Shown one piece after another: positions 1 to 7,110 of a DNA stretch of 19,409 nt. This stretch comes from CAG-841 sp963614875 (GTDB lineage Bacteria > Bacillota > Clostridia > Oscillospirales > CAG-272): contig CAVEFC010000030.1 in NCBI GenBank assembly GCA_963614875.1, forward strand, positions 1 through 19,409. The letters are read 5' to 3'. Every line of letters begins with the position of its first letter. Within the stretch, counting starts at the first letter, position 1. Made by a program: the position numbers and the translations under genes. The notes under the pieces were generated by a model, which saw only the letters and a list, made by a program, of their open reading frames with translations, was not told where the DNA came from and did not search any database.

Positions 1-31
1 ATTCTACCATAGGAGGCTCTTTTTTTCAACT

Positions 32-48
32 GTCCGTTTTTTACGGAC
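32..48. other. Short hairpin downstream of the sensor kinase gene
   Basis: Arms GTCCGT (32-37) and ACGGAC (43-48) pair perfectly around a five-T loop. It lies just beyond the stop of the leftward sensor kinase gene, where a terminator would be expected. Read leftward, the second arm is not followed by a T run, so it is not a classical intrinsic terminator. Its function is unclear. Confidence 0.3.
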
Positions 49-77
49 TTGTGCACACTGCATCACGCTTTTTTATT

Positions 78-1307
78 TTATCTGAGCTGAATTATAAATT
101 CTATCGTGTGGTCATTTTCCGCTTTTGCAATTGCCGTGCCTTTATGTCCCTCGGCGATGCTGCGGACGATGGAAAGTCCTATTCCGAAGCCTCCCGTGCC
201 TGAATTCCTTGATTTGTCTGGACGGTAAAAACGGTCAAACAGCTTGTCAAGATCTTCTTTTTCGATGTTTTCGCATTTGTTTGACGTTTTTATCACAACG
301 CCTTTTTTTGTTTTGTCGAGCGAAAACGATATCGGCGTTCCTTCGTCGGCATACTTTACGGCATTGTCTATAAGAGTCGAGGCGAGCTGACGCAGAGCAT
401 ACTCATCTCCGCGATATATTATTTCGGGAGTAATATATATGTTAAGCTCGTGTCCCTGAGATAAAGCAAAATCCTTGAAGGATTCGGCAGTTTCGGTCAT
501 AGCGTCGCTTATGTTGAACTCGGCAAACGTAAGAGGAGAGGCGTCCTCATCCATTTTTGAAAGCGTAACAAGGGAATTGACGAGATCCTTCAGCTTTTCC
601 GTTTGCGACATGGCTTTGTCTATCCACTTTTGCTTTCCCGTTTCCATTTCAAGCACTTTCAGACTTGTCGCTATTACCGTTATCGGAGTTTTAAGCTCGT
701 GCCCTGCGTCTGTGATAAATTGCTTTTGCTTTTCGGACGCTTTTACAACCGGATCTATTGCTTTCCGTGAAAAAATAAGAACAAGAATATATACAAGAGC
801 CGTACATATAACCGTTGCTATGGCGGAATATGCCGCAAATGTCGCTACCGACTGCATTTCATTGTTGCAATCGAGAAAGATCGCCATATATTTGTCGCTG
901 TCGTGCCTTACGACGTAATATCTGTAACCCTTCACATATCCGAAGCCTTCGCCGTGCTTCTGAGCGATTTCAAGATATTTTCCAGTATCGTCTTCCGTTA
1001 CTGCGGCGATGTTTTTCAGATCAGCCTGAATAAGCTCGCCGTCCTCCGTATACCGAAGAACAAAGTAACGCGTCGAATACGGAGCTTCGATATTGAACTG
1101 TTTTTCGGGCTTTTCTCCGGATTTTATATCTGGCGGCGCCGACGGAACCTTACCCTGATTGTCGCTTATCATTCGAAGCATCTGTGTAAGTCCCGAATCC
1201 ACCGAAATATAATTTGCTATATTTACGATAAGACTGAGCAAAAGCATTACCGAGGCTACCGATACCATCGTTATAAGTATAAATTTTTTCCTGAGCCGTT
1301 TTATCAT
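78..1307 (-). CDS. Two-component sensor histidine kinase, membrane-bound
   Basis: A 409-residue sensor kinase that would autophosphorylate and pass phosphate to the response regulator encoded just upstream. Membrane helices lie at about residues 9-35 and 158-180, enclosing an extracytoplasmic sensor region of about 120 residues with no domain I recognise. The HisKA box reads FITDAGHELKTP, with His203 as phosphoacceptor. The HATPase domain shows an N box (LIDNAVKYADEG) and a glycine-rich G box (GTGGFGIGLSIV). The start ATG overlaps the stop of the regulator gene as ATGA, so the two are translationally coupled and come from one promoter. The family call is firm. The stimulus is unknown, though the neighbouring VTC/DUF4956/lipoprotein genes are the obvious candidate targets. 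Confidence 0.95.
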   Translation of the reverse strand: MIKRLRKKFILITMVSVASVMLLLSLIVNIANYISVDSGLTQMLRMISDNQGKVPSAPPDIKSGEKPEKQFNIEAPYSTRYFVLRYTEDGELIQADLKNIAAVTEDDTGKYLEIAQKHGEGFGYVKGYRYYVVRHDSDKYMAIFLDCNNEMQSVATFAAYSAIATVICTALVYILVLIFSRKAIDPVVKASEKQKQFITDAGHELKTPITVIATSLKVLEMETGKQKWIDKAMSQTEKLKDLVNSLVTLSKMDEDASPLTFAEFNISDAMTETAESFKDFALSQGHELNIYITPEIIYRGDEYALRQLASTLIDNAVKYADEGTPISFSLDKTKKGVVIKTSNKCENIEKEDLDKLFDRFYRPDKSRNSGTGGFGIGLSIVRSIAEGHKGTAIAKAENDHTIEFIIQLR

Positions 1308-1978
1308 TTCTCCACCTCAAGCATATATCCGAGTCCTCTGTTTGCGTATATCGACACGGATGAGCCTATGGATCTCAGCTTTTTTCTCAGGTTTGATATA
1401 TGAACCCAGACAACATTTATTTCGGCGTCGCTGTCCCAGCCCCATATTTTTTCCATAAGTCTGTCAGCGGAGAATACGACCTTGGGCGAGCGCATAAGCA
1501 TCTCCATTACCTGAAATTCTCTTCCGCTCAGGCGCACCGATTTTTCGCCGCATTCCATAATTCCCGTGGCGGAATTGAGCGAAAGATCGCCGAACTGCAG
1601 TATCGAAGGCTTGTATTCGCCGCTTCTTCTGAGCATTGCGCGGACGCGGCAGATAAGCTCGTCCGGTTCAAAAGGCTTCGGAAGATAATCGTCCGCGCCC
1701 GCATTGAAGCCCGTTATCCGATCGTCCTTCTGCGCTTTTGCGGTAAGCATCATAATCGGAGTTTTTATCCCTTCCTCACGAAGCTTTTTCAGCACATCCA
1801 CGCCGTTCATTTTTGGCATCATAACGTCAAGTATAACAGCGTCATACTCTCCCGACGAAGCATATTCGTAAGCAGAGAAGCCGTCATTCACCGCATCGAC
1901 AGAAAATTGATTTTTTTCAAATAATGCCGTAAGCGCTTCCGCAAGGTCAAGCTCGTCTTCGGCTATAAGTAAACGCAT
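1304..1978 (-). CDS. OmpR/PhoB-family response regulator
   Basis: A 224-residue response regulator. The receiver domain spans about residues 1-118, with acidic residues near the N-terminus (AEDE), the phosphoacceptor Asp51 in VILDVMMP, the conserved Thr in MMLTAKA, and Lys in LPKPF. A winged-helix DNA-binding domain follows at about 125-222, with typical LSGREFQVMEMLM and WVHISNLRKKL segments. It would be phosphorylated by the overlapping downstream kinase. The ATG at 1978 is preceded by a G-rich ribosome binding site and by a good sigma-A promoter. Its likely DNA sites are 11-bp repeats in the divergent promoter region at 3471-3523; this link is inferred from spacing and proximity and is not demonstrated. 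Confidence 0.95.
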   Translation of the reverse strand: MRLLIAEDELDLAEALTALFEKNQFSVDAVNDGFSAYEYASSGEYDAVILDVMMPKMNGVDVLKKLREEGIKTPIMMLTAKAQKDDRITGFNAGADDYLPKPFEPDELICRVRAMLRRSGEYKPSILQFGDLSLNSATGIMECGEKSVRLSGREFQVMEMLMRSPKVVFSADRLMEKIWGWDSDAEINVVWVHISNLRKKLRSIGSSVSIYANRGLGYMLEVEK

Positions 1979-2000
1979 TGAAATCGCCCCCTTTTATACT

Positions 2001-2029
2001 ATTATAACTCCGGAAAATGTAAAAATCAA
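2001..2029 (-). promoter_or_regulatory. Sigma-A-type promoter of the response regulator/kinase pair
   Basis: On the minus strand a TTGATT -35 box (2024-2029) and a perfect TATAAT -10 box (2001-2006) are separated by 17 bp, 23 bp upstream of the regulator start. No CTTTA-type box like those at 3471-3512 is seen here, so autoregulation through that motif is not supported. No terminator separates it from the upstream DUF4956 gene, so read-through is possible. Confidence 0.8.
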
Positions 2030-2038
2030 CACTCGGAA

Positions 2039-2701
2039 TCAAAGAGCTTCGACTGAAGCTTCCTTTCCGCATATTACATTGAGATTTCCGTTTCTGCAAC
2101 GTATTTCATCAATAAATTCTTTGGGTATCCGTGCGGTTTTGAAAACCACGCGGTAGTTGAGCTCATAAAGTGTTCCCATATTTGAAGTTTTTACTTTTTC
2201 AAGAGAATGTTCCTTTGTGTATTTTTCAAACAGATCGTCGAAAAGACCGTCGTAGTCGAGATTTTCAGGTATCGTAATTTTGAGCGTGCGTTCCGATGAA
2301 TCCTTTGCTCCGAAGCTTACGGAGGTAAGAATTATCATTGCGGCTGCAATAATAACAAAGAATATTGCCGCCAAAGCCACGTATCCCATTCCGGTGGCAA
2401 GACCTATTGCCATCGCAAGAAATATAACGCCTATTTCTTTTGCCGTTCCGGGAGCAGAACGGAAGCGTACAAGTCCGAAAGCGCCGGCAACGGCAACGCC
2501 CGCGCCTATATTTCCGTTTACGAGCATTATGACCATCTGAACCACGGCCGGAAGAATTGCAATGGTTATGGCAAAGCTTTGCGAGCATTTTGCCTTAAAC
2601 ATTCCGACAAGAGCCGTTCCTATACCGAGCGCAAGCGACACGGTGGTACATATTAAAAATACAGATAATGTAATTTCCGTTCCTATAATTGAGTTAAGCA
2701 C
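2039..2701 (-). CDS. DUF4956 family membrane protein
   Basis: A roughly 220-residue integral membrane protein matching DUF4956. It has hydrophobic segments near the N-terminus, then a glycine/alanine-rich stretch with the sequence AVAGAFGLVRFRSAPG, and a soluble C-terminal domain of about 80 residues. I start it at GTG 2701, because a perfect AAGGAGG (2711-2717) lies 9 bp upstream. The longer reading from an ATG at 2722 would place that Shine-Dalgarno inside the gene. The start overlaps the end of the VTC gene by 8 bp, so the two are coupled. DUF4956 proteins commonly sit beside VTC-domain proteins. The biochemical role is not established, but it may be a membrane partner for polyphosphate or another polymer. 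Confidence 0.85.
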   Translation of the reverse strand: MLNSIIGTEITLSVFLICTTVSLALGIGTALVGMFKAKCSQSFAITIAILPAVVQMVIMLVNGNIGAGVAVAGAFGLVRFRSAPGTAKEIGVIFLAMAIGLATGMGYVALAAIFFVIIAAAMIILTSVSFGAKDSSERTLKITIPENLDYDGLFDDLFEKYTKEHSLEKVKTSNMGTLYELNYRVVFKTARIPKEFIDEIRCRNGNLNVICGKEASVEAL

Positions 2702-3431
2702 TGCAAAGCGCCTCCTTTTCATTTTTTGTATTTTTCTTTTTTATCAAATGCTCCGAATAGCACGTTCCGTACTTTGAAAACGACGTCGGAAACGCGCTTA
2801 TTTCAGAAAGCAGATTGCTGAGCCACAGCGGACATACGCCCGGTATTTTTATTTCCATAAGGATGCTTTCGGTTTCGATTATCGGCTTGCCGTAATCTCC
2901 GCATCTGAGGTCAAGGTCGGTGTTGCGCCACCTCATATTCGTATCGAATGTAATACGCAGATCGGGATCCTCCGTCCCAGCATAAGCCACACGGTCATAT
3001 GCTATAAAAACCTTCGGCTTTGTTTTGTAGAAACGCTGAAACCATTTTATTTCCTTCTCTATCTGAGCGTCATCTGCCCCGATTGCCGTATTTTTAAGAA
3101 AAGCATCGGCGCTTTGCACATCGGCAGAAATTCTCCTTTTATATACAACGCCTGAAAATTTCTTTTTCAGCTCCACAAAAACCTTTTCGTTGCTTTTCGG
3201 AATTCCGTAGCTCCTTACGCGCAGTTTTTCCTTATATACGGGCTTTTCAATGGAAGCTCTTATAAGCTGCCAGTCGTCTGTATCGTAATAAATGTTGCAT
3301 ATTGTCGTTTTGCCGTATTCATCGGGCTTCATATACTGCCTTATACCGCAAAGCATTGCCGTATATTGAATAGGTGAAAGAAAATATTTGCTTTCATATC
3401 TTTGGAAGCTGTATTTTATAGCTCCTGCCAT
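2694..3431 (-). CDS. VTC-domain protein (polyphosphate polymerase-like)
   Basis: A 245-residue protein with the VTC fold, a tunnel-type domain related to the yeast vacuolar polyphosphate polymerase Vtc4. Visible family features are RYESKYFL near the N-terminus, YYDTDDW, the basic strand KLRVRSYG, VFVELKKKFSG with its acidic metal-ligand candidate, YKRR, a FIAYDRVAY strand, and MEIKIPG near the C-terminus. By family knowledge it could make polyphosphate from nucleoside triphosphate; substrate and product are not proven here. I choose ATG 3431, because AAGGAGG sits 8 bp before it, whereas the GTG at 3440 directly abuts that site. It overlaps the DUF4956 gene and is divergent from the lipoprotein gene at 3569. 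Confidence 0.88.
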   Translation of the reverse strand: MAGAIKYSFQRYESKYFLSPIQYTAMLCGIRQYMKPDEYGKTTICNIYYDTDDWQLIRASIEKPVYKEKLRVRSYGIPKSNEKVFVELKKKFSGVVYKRRISADVQSADAFLKNTAIGADDAQIEKEIKWFQRFYKTKPKVFIAYDRVAYAGTEDPDLRITFDTNMRWRNTDLDLRCGDYGKPIIETESILMEIKIPGVCPLWLSNLLSEISAFPTSFSKYGTCYSEHLIKKKNTKNEKEALCSA

Positions 3432-3451
3432 ATGCGCCACCTCCTTGTGTG

Positions 3452-3457
3452 ACTATA
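3452..3457 (-). promoter_or_regulatory. -10 box for the VTC-DUF4956 operon
   Basis: TATAGT on the minus strand lies 13 bp downstream of the paired 11-bp boxes and about 20 bp from the VTC start. There is no good -35 box. The direct repeats occupy that position, which is typical of promoters activated by OmpR/PhoB-type regulators. Confidence 0.5.
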
Positions 3458-3470
3458 TGGTAAAACGCCT

Positions 3471-3512
3471 ACTTAAAGAGAACCTAAAGAAAATTTTTTG
3501 ATTTCTTTAGGT
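3471..3512. promoter_or_regulatory. Tandem and inverted 11-bp boxes, candidate response regulator sites
   Basis: ACTTAAAGAGA (3471-3481) and ACCTAAAGAAA (3482-3492) are head-to-tail direct repeats, identical at 9 of 11 positions. The exact inverse of the second, TTTCTTTAGGT, lies at 3502-3512. This makes an 11-bp perfect inverted repeat around a 9-bp centre, between two divergent genes. A weaker fourth box, AGGCTTAAGCT, follows at 3513-3523, ahead of a TATGCT -10-like element at 3532-3537 for the rightward gene. OmpR/PhoB-type regulators usually bind tandem 11-bp half-sites near -35. A regulatory hairpin in the RNA is an alternative. Confidence 0.55.
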
Positions 3513-3568
3513 AGGCTTAAGCTTTCGGGTTTATGCTGTGGTCAGAAAATCCGAAGGAGGATATTACA

Positions 3569-5350
3569 ATGAAAAACAGAAAAAGAATAATCGCATTGCT
3601 TCTTTGCGTACTTATCATTGCGTGTATGCTTTGCTCGTGCGTAAAGACAGACAGCGGAACAGACACAATCACAACTTCTGCCAACACGGGCGCGACCGAA
3701 ACGGTAAGCAGTGACATTCAGTCCGTTCTTGACAGCACGGTGGAAACTCCCGATATTACAAACGCTACGACAATAAAGCTTTCGGATGAAACGACGGCTT
3801 CCTCCGGCGGAAACGTAAAAGCGGAAAACAACGTCACAACGATAACAACCGGCGGGACATACGTTTTCAGCGGAACGGTTTCCGAAGGAAGAATAATTGT
3901 CAATGCGCCAAAGGAAGAAGTAACGATTGTCCTTGACGGAGCCGATATAACATGCTCATACGGAAGTCCCATATATGTATACAAGTCATCTCTTACTACC
4001 ATATATCTGGCAGAGGGAAGCGAAAATACACTTACGGACGGAAGCACATATACCTTTGACGACGAATATTCGTCGTCCGAAGATGAAGAACCAAATGCCT
4101 GTCTTTATTCAAAATCGGATCTTATTATTGCGGGAAGCGGCAAGCTTACGGTAAATGCCAACAATAATAACGGTATAACAAGTAAAGACACGCTTAAAAT
4201 CGAGGACGCCTGCATAACGGTGACGGCAAAAAATCACGGCATAAACGGCAAAGATTACTGCGTTATAAAAAATGCCGATATAAAAGTCACAAGCGGCGGC
4301 GACGCACTGAGATCGACAAATGACAGCGACACGACTCTCGGATATGTTGCGATTGAAAATTCAACGCTTGATCTCACAAGCGGCGAGGACGGAATTCAGG
4401 CGGAAACAAGCCTTTCGATAAGCGGCGGAAAATGCACCATAACATCGGGCGGAGGAGTGGCAGGAAAGGTAAGCTCGGATATAAGCGCAAAAGGAATCAA
4501 AGCAGGAGCATCGATAACCCTGCTCAGCGGAGAGTATGAGCTTGATTGCTGCGACGACGCGATACATTCAAACGGAAACGTTTCGATAAGCGGCGGAACG
4601 TACAGCATAAAGACGGGCGACGACGGCGTTCATGCCGACGAAAACGTAAACATCACGGGCGGAGAAATAACAATAAGCAAAAGCTATGAAGGCATAGAAG
4701 GCGCGACAATAGATATTTCCGGAGGAACGATAAGCATTGTTGCAAGCGACGACGGAATGAACGCAGCCGGCGGAAACGATCAGAGCGGATTTGCAGGTCG
4801 TCCCGACACATTCGGCAGCTCTTCAAATTATTATATAAATATTTCCGGCGGCAAAATAACAATAGACGCTTCCGGTGACGGAATAGATTCCAACGGCAGC
4901 CTTACGGTTTCCGGCGGAGAAATATATGTAAACGGCCCGACAAGTAACGGCGACGGCGCGCTTGACTATGACGGAACGGCTTCGATAACCGGCGGAATAA
5001 TAGTTGCTGTAGGCTCTTCCGGAATGGCGCAGAACTTCGGAAACGGATCGACACAGGGAAGTATATTGCTCAATTATTCCTCGTCGTCCAAGTCCGACGT
5101 CGTGCTTAAAGATTCATCCGGAAACGTACTTGTAAGCTATACTCCATCAAAGAGCTATAACAGCGTCGTTATAAGCTGTCCGTCGCTTGTAAAGGGCGGA
5201 ACGTACACAATAACCGCTTGCGGACAGACAACCGAGGTTACGCTGACAAGCCTTATTTACGGAAGCTCATCGGGTATGGGCGGTGGCGGTAATCCCGGCG
5301 GAGGCGGCGGAGGCGGTTTCCCCGGCGGTCACGGCGGAAGACCTTTCTGA
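3569..5350 (+). CDS. Secreted beta-helix lipoprotein, carbohydrate-binding domain-containing (DUF4353-like)
   Basis: A 593-residue lipoprotein. I choose ATG 3569 because AAGGAGG lies 8 bp upstream; the in-frame ATG at 3533 has none. A basic N-terminus and hydrophobic core lead to a lipobox LCSC, so Cys24 is the probable lipidated residue. After a Ser/Thr-rich linker come many short repeats of the type ISGG-x-ITI and GDDGVHA/GDGIDS, the pattern of a right-handed parallel beta-helix. The tail is strikingly glycine-rich, ending in GGHGGRPF. Proteins of this kind are commonly annotated as carbohydrate-binding domain-containing and often accompany VTC/DUF4956 genes. No catalytic residues are recognised. 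It probably sits on the outer face of the membrane and binds a glycan or other polymer. Confidence 0.85.
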   Translation: MKNRKRIIALLLCVLIIACMLCSCVKTDSGTDTITTSANTGATETVSSDIQSVLDSTVETPDITNATTIKLSDETTASSGGNVKAENNVTTITTGGTYVFSGTVSEGRIIVNAPKEEVTIVLDGADITCSYGSPIYVYKSSLTTIYLAEGSENTLTDGSTYTFDDEYSSSEDEEPNACLYSKSDLIIAGSGKLTVNANNNNGITSKDTLKIEDACITVTAKNHGINGKDYCVIKNADIKVTSGGDALRSTNDSDTTLGYVAIENSTLDLTSGEDGIQAETSLSISGGKCTITSGGGVAGKVSSDISAKGIKAGASITLLSGEYELDCCDDAIHSNGNVSISGGTYSIKTGDDGVHADENVNITGGEITISKSYEGIEGATIDISGGTISIVASDDGMNAAGGNDQSGFAGRPDTFGSSSNYYINISGGKITIDASGDGIDSNGSLTVSGGEIYVNGPTSNGDGALDYDGTASITGGIIVAVGSSGMAQNFGNGSTQGSILLNYSSSSKSDVVLKDSSGNVLVSYTPSKSYNSVVISCPSLVKGGTYTITACGQTTEVTLTSLIYGSSSGMGGGGNPGGGGGGGFPGGHGGRPF

Positions 5351-5357
5351 TGATTAT

Positions 5358-5397
5358 AACGAAAAAGAGAGCATTTTATGATGTTCTCTTTTTCGTT
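5358..5397. terminator. Intrinsic terminator after the lipoprotein gene
   Basis: A 16-bp stem pairs 5358-5373 with 5382-5397, with one G-U wobble, an 8-nt loop, and a T-rich right arm followed by GTTTT. It starts 8 bp after the lipoprotein stop. It has an A-rich left and T-rich right arm. Confidence 0.85.
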
Positions 5398-5419
5398 GTT
5401 TTCGGGCGTGTTATAAAAA

Positions 5420-5450
5420 TGTATCGCTCGGTTTACGGCAAACAGATACA
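5420..5450. repeat. Nested inverted repeat upstream of the TetR gene
   Basis: TGTATC (5420-5425) pairs with GATACA (5445-5450), and inside it GTTT (5431-5434) pairs with AAAC (5440-5443). It lies about 90 bp upstream of the TetR promoter. It may be a regulator site or incidental. Confidence 0.3.
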
Positions 5451-5507
5451 AAGTATAGTCTGTTTTTCTTTTCTACAATTGAAAAATGCGGCTCTACTCC
5501 GAAAAAA

Positions 5508-5545
5508 ATGTATTGAAAATAATTGTTTCGGATGTTATAATACAT
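5508..5545 (+). promoter_or_regulatory. Promoter of the TetR-type gene with flanking inverted repeat
   Basis: TTGAAA (5513-5518), a 17-bp spacer and TATAAT (5536-5541) make a near-consensus sigma-A promoter. The repeat arms ATGTATT (5508-5514) and AATACAT (5539-5545) are perfect inverted copies that overlap the -35 and -10 boxes. That placement would suit autorepression, although the 24-bp gap between arms is wide for one TetR dimer. Confidence 0.65.
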
Positions 5546-5587
5546 TTACAAAGAACCTGATGCTTAAAAGGAGCGATACGATTACAT

Positions 5588-6163
5588 ATGGCAAACTTCA
5601 CAAAGCAGGCAATAAAATCCTCATTCATGAAGCTGCTCAACGAGCAGCCCTTAAACAAAATCAGTGTGAGAGATATCGTCGAGGACTGTGGAATAAACCG
5701 CAACTCTTTTTATTATCATTTTCAGGATATACCGTCGCTTATCGAAGAAATAATCAAAGAAGAAGCGGATAAAATAATAGCGCAGTGTCCTACCGTAAGC
5801 TCTCTTGAAGAATGTGTTGATCTTGCGTTCGGATTTGCTTTGGAAAACAAAAAAGCGGTAATGCATATCTACAATTCCGCAAATCGTGATATTTACGAAA
5901 AAACAAAGATGAGAATTTGCGAATATGCGGTTTCCTCCTATCTTGACACTGTTTTCGGGAAAAATGCCGTCAGCGAATATGACAGGGCAATCGCCATAAG
6001 ATTTCTTAAATGCGAGCTTTTCGGACTTTCATATGATTGGATAGAAAAAGGTATGAAAGATGATGTAATAGATGAAATGTATCATATAATCGAAATGAGT
6101 CGCGGACTTCCGGACGAAATTATACAGCGAAGCAAAGAAAAAAGCTCAAACGAAAAAACGTAA
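5588..6163 (+). CDS. TetR/AcrR-family transcriptional regulator
   Basis: A 191-residue one-component regulator. The N-terminal helix-turn-helix lies at about residues 8-50, with ISVRDIVEDCGINRNSFYYHF, the usual TetR signature in which FYYHF ends the recognition helix. The helical C-terminal ligand/dimer domain is divergent and its ligand cannot be read. The AAAAGGAG site at 5566-5573 is 14 bp from the ATG, longer than usual, but no better in-frame start exists. It has its own promoter and is followed by a strong terminator, so it is monocistronic. No transporter or enzyme gene is divergent to it; the target may be elsewhere or itself. Confidence 0.9.
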   Translation: MANFTKQAIKSSFMKLLNEQPLNKISVRDIVEDCGINRNSFYYHFQDIPSLIEEIIKEEADKIIAQCPTVSSLEECVDLAFGFALENKKAVMHIYNSANRDIYEKTKMRICEYAVSSYLDTVFGKNAVSEYDRAIAIRFLKCELFGLSYDWIEKGMKDDVIDEMYHIIEMSRGLPDEIIQRSKEKSSNEKT

Positions 6164-6168
6164 AAACC

Positions 6169-6200
6169 AAAAACGGTGCAACAATTGTTGCACCGTTTTT
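6169..6200. terminator. Bidirectional terminator between convergent genes
   Basis: A perfect 32-bp palindrome, from AAAAACGGTGCA on the left to TGCACCGTTTTT on the right, lies between the stops of the rightward TetR gene and the leftward sugar kinase gene. The A and T tracts at either end let it act as an intrinsic terminator in both directions. Confidence 0.9.
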
Positions 6201-6203
6201 GCT

Positions 6204-7097
6204 TTATCGGTTATTTTTAAGAAATTCCGTAACCTCAGCCATTGTGGGTATCGAAGGGGAAGCACCTTTTCTCGTTACCGCGATTGCGGACGCGGCGGAA
6301 GCCGTTCTGAGCGCTTCTTCGGCTGTCTTGCCCGATGATACGGACGAGATGAAAAATCCGGTGAAGGTGTCTCCGGCTGCGGTGGTATCAACCGCCTTGA
6401 CAAGGAAGATGCCGAACGAATATTTACCGTCCTTGCCGCTGTATCGTGCGCCTTTATCGCCGAGAGTAAGAACGGTGCTTATTTCCGGAGCTTTTTTTTC
6501 AAGCTCCGAAATAATTTCGTCGGGATCGGTTTTTCCCGTCATATCGTAGCCTTCGGTTTCGTTCAGAAGCATATAATCGACAAGGGAAGTGTCAACGCTT
6601 TTCAGCGCTTCGTCCATCGGCGACGGATTCAGAACGACCTTCATTTTTTTCGCTTTTGCCTTTTTCATTATAAGGTCAAGCGCATTTATTTCATTCTGAA
6701 GAACTATAAAATCGCCTTCTGAAAATTCGGAAAGGACAGAATCTATATATTCTTCGGTCATACACATATTTGCGCCGCCGTAAATTATTATGCGGTTTTT
6801 ACCACTCGGATCAACCTCGATTATCGCGTGTCCCGACGGAGCGCTTACATTTTTTATAAGGTGAGTATCAACGCCGGCGTCCGAAAGCGCGCCGACAAGT
6901 ATATCGCCGTCACTGCCCACGCATCCGGCATGAAAAACATTTGCGCCGGCTTTGGCAAGCGCGATGGATTGATTCAGTCCTTTTCCTCCGCAGAAGGTTT
7001 CGCGCTTGAGCGCGCTTATTGTTTCGCCGGGAGCCACGAAATGATCTGTGCTGTAAACATAGTCGCAATTAAGCGATCCGAAACTCAGAATTTTCAA
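6204..7097 (-). CDS. PfkB-family sugar kinase, ribokinase-like
   Basis: A 297-residue PfkB-family kinase most like ribokinase, which phosphorylates D-ribose at O5 with ATP. Seen are the N-terminal GSLNCDYV strand, GGKGLNQSIALAKAGA at about residues 37-52 (PfkB signature 1), the NETE segment, and the catalytic signature DTTAAGDTFTGFF with Asp243 as base. I take the TTG at 7097 as start, because GGAG (7107-7110) lies 9 bp upstream; the earlier TTG at 7106 directly abuts it. It follows the ADP-ribosylglycohydrolase gene by 13 bp. Cleavage of ADP-ribosyl compounds releases ADP-ribose or ribose units, so the pairing suggests recovery of ribose. Another sugar substrate is possible. Confidence 0.88.
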   Translation of the reverse strand: MKILSFGSLNCDYVYSTDHFVAPGETISALKRETFCGGKGLNQSIALAKAGANVFHAGCVGSDGDILVGALSDAGVDTHLIKNVSAPSGHAIIEVDPSGKNRIIIYGGANMCMTEEYIDSVLSEFSEGDFIVLQNEINALDLIMKKAKAKKMKVVLNPSPMDEALKSVDTSLVDYMLLNETEGYDMTGKTDPDEIISELEKKAPEISTVLTLGDKGARYSGKDGKYSFGIFLVKAVDTTAAGDTFTGFFISSVSSGKTAEEALRTASAASAIAVTRKGASPSIPTMAEVTEFLKNNR

Positions 7098-7110
7098 ATT
7101 TGTCAACTCC

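Noticed and set aside
5350..5772. Forward frame running from the lipoprotein stop into the TetR gene
   Set aside because: It crosses a terminator and a promoter and overlaps the TetR coding region in another frame.
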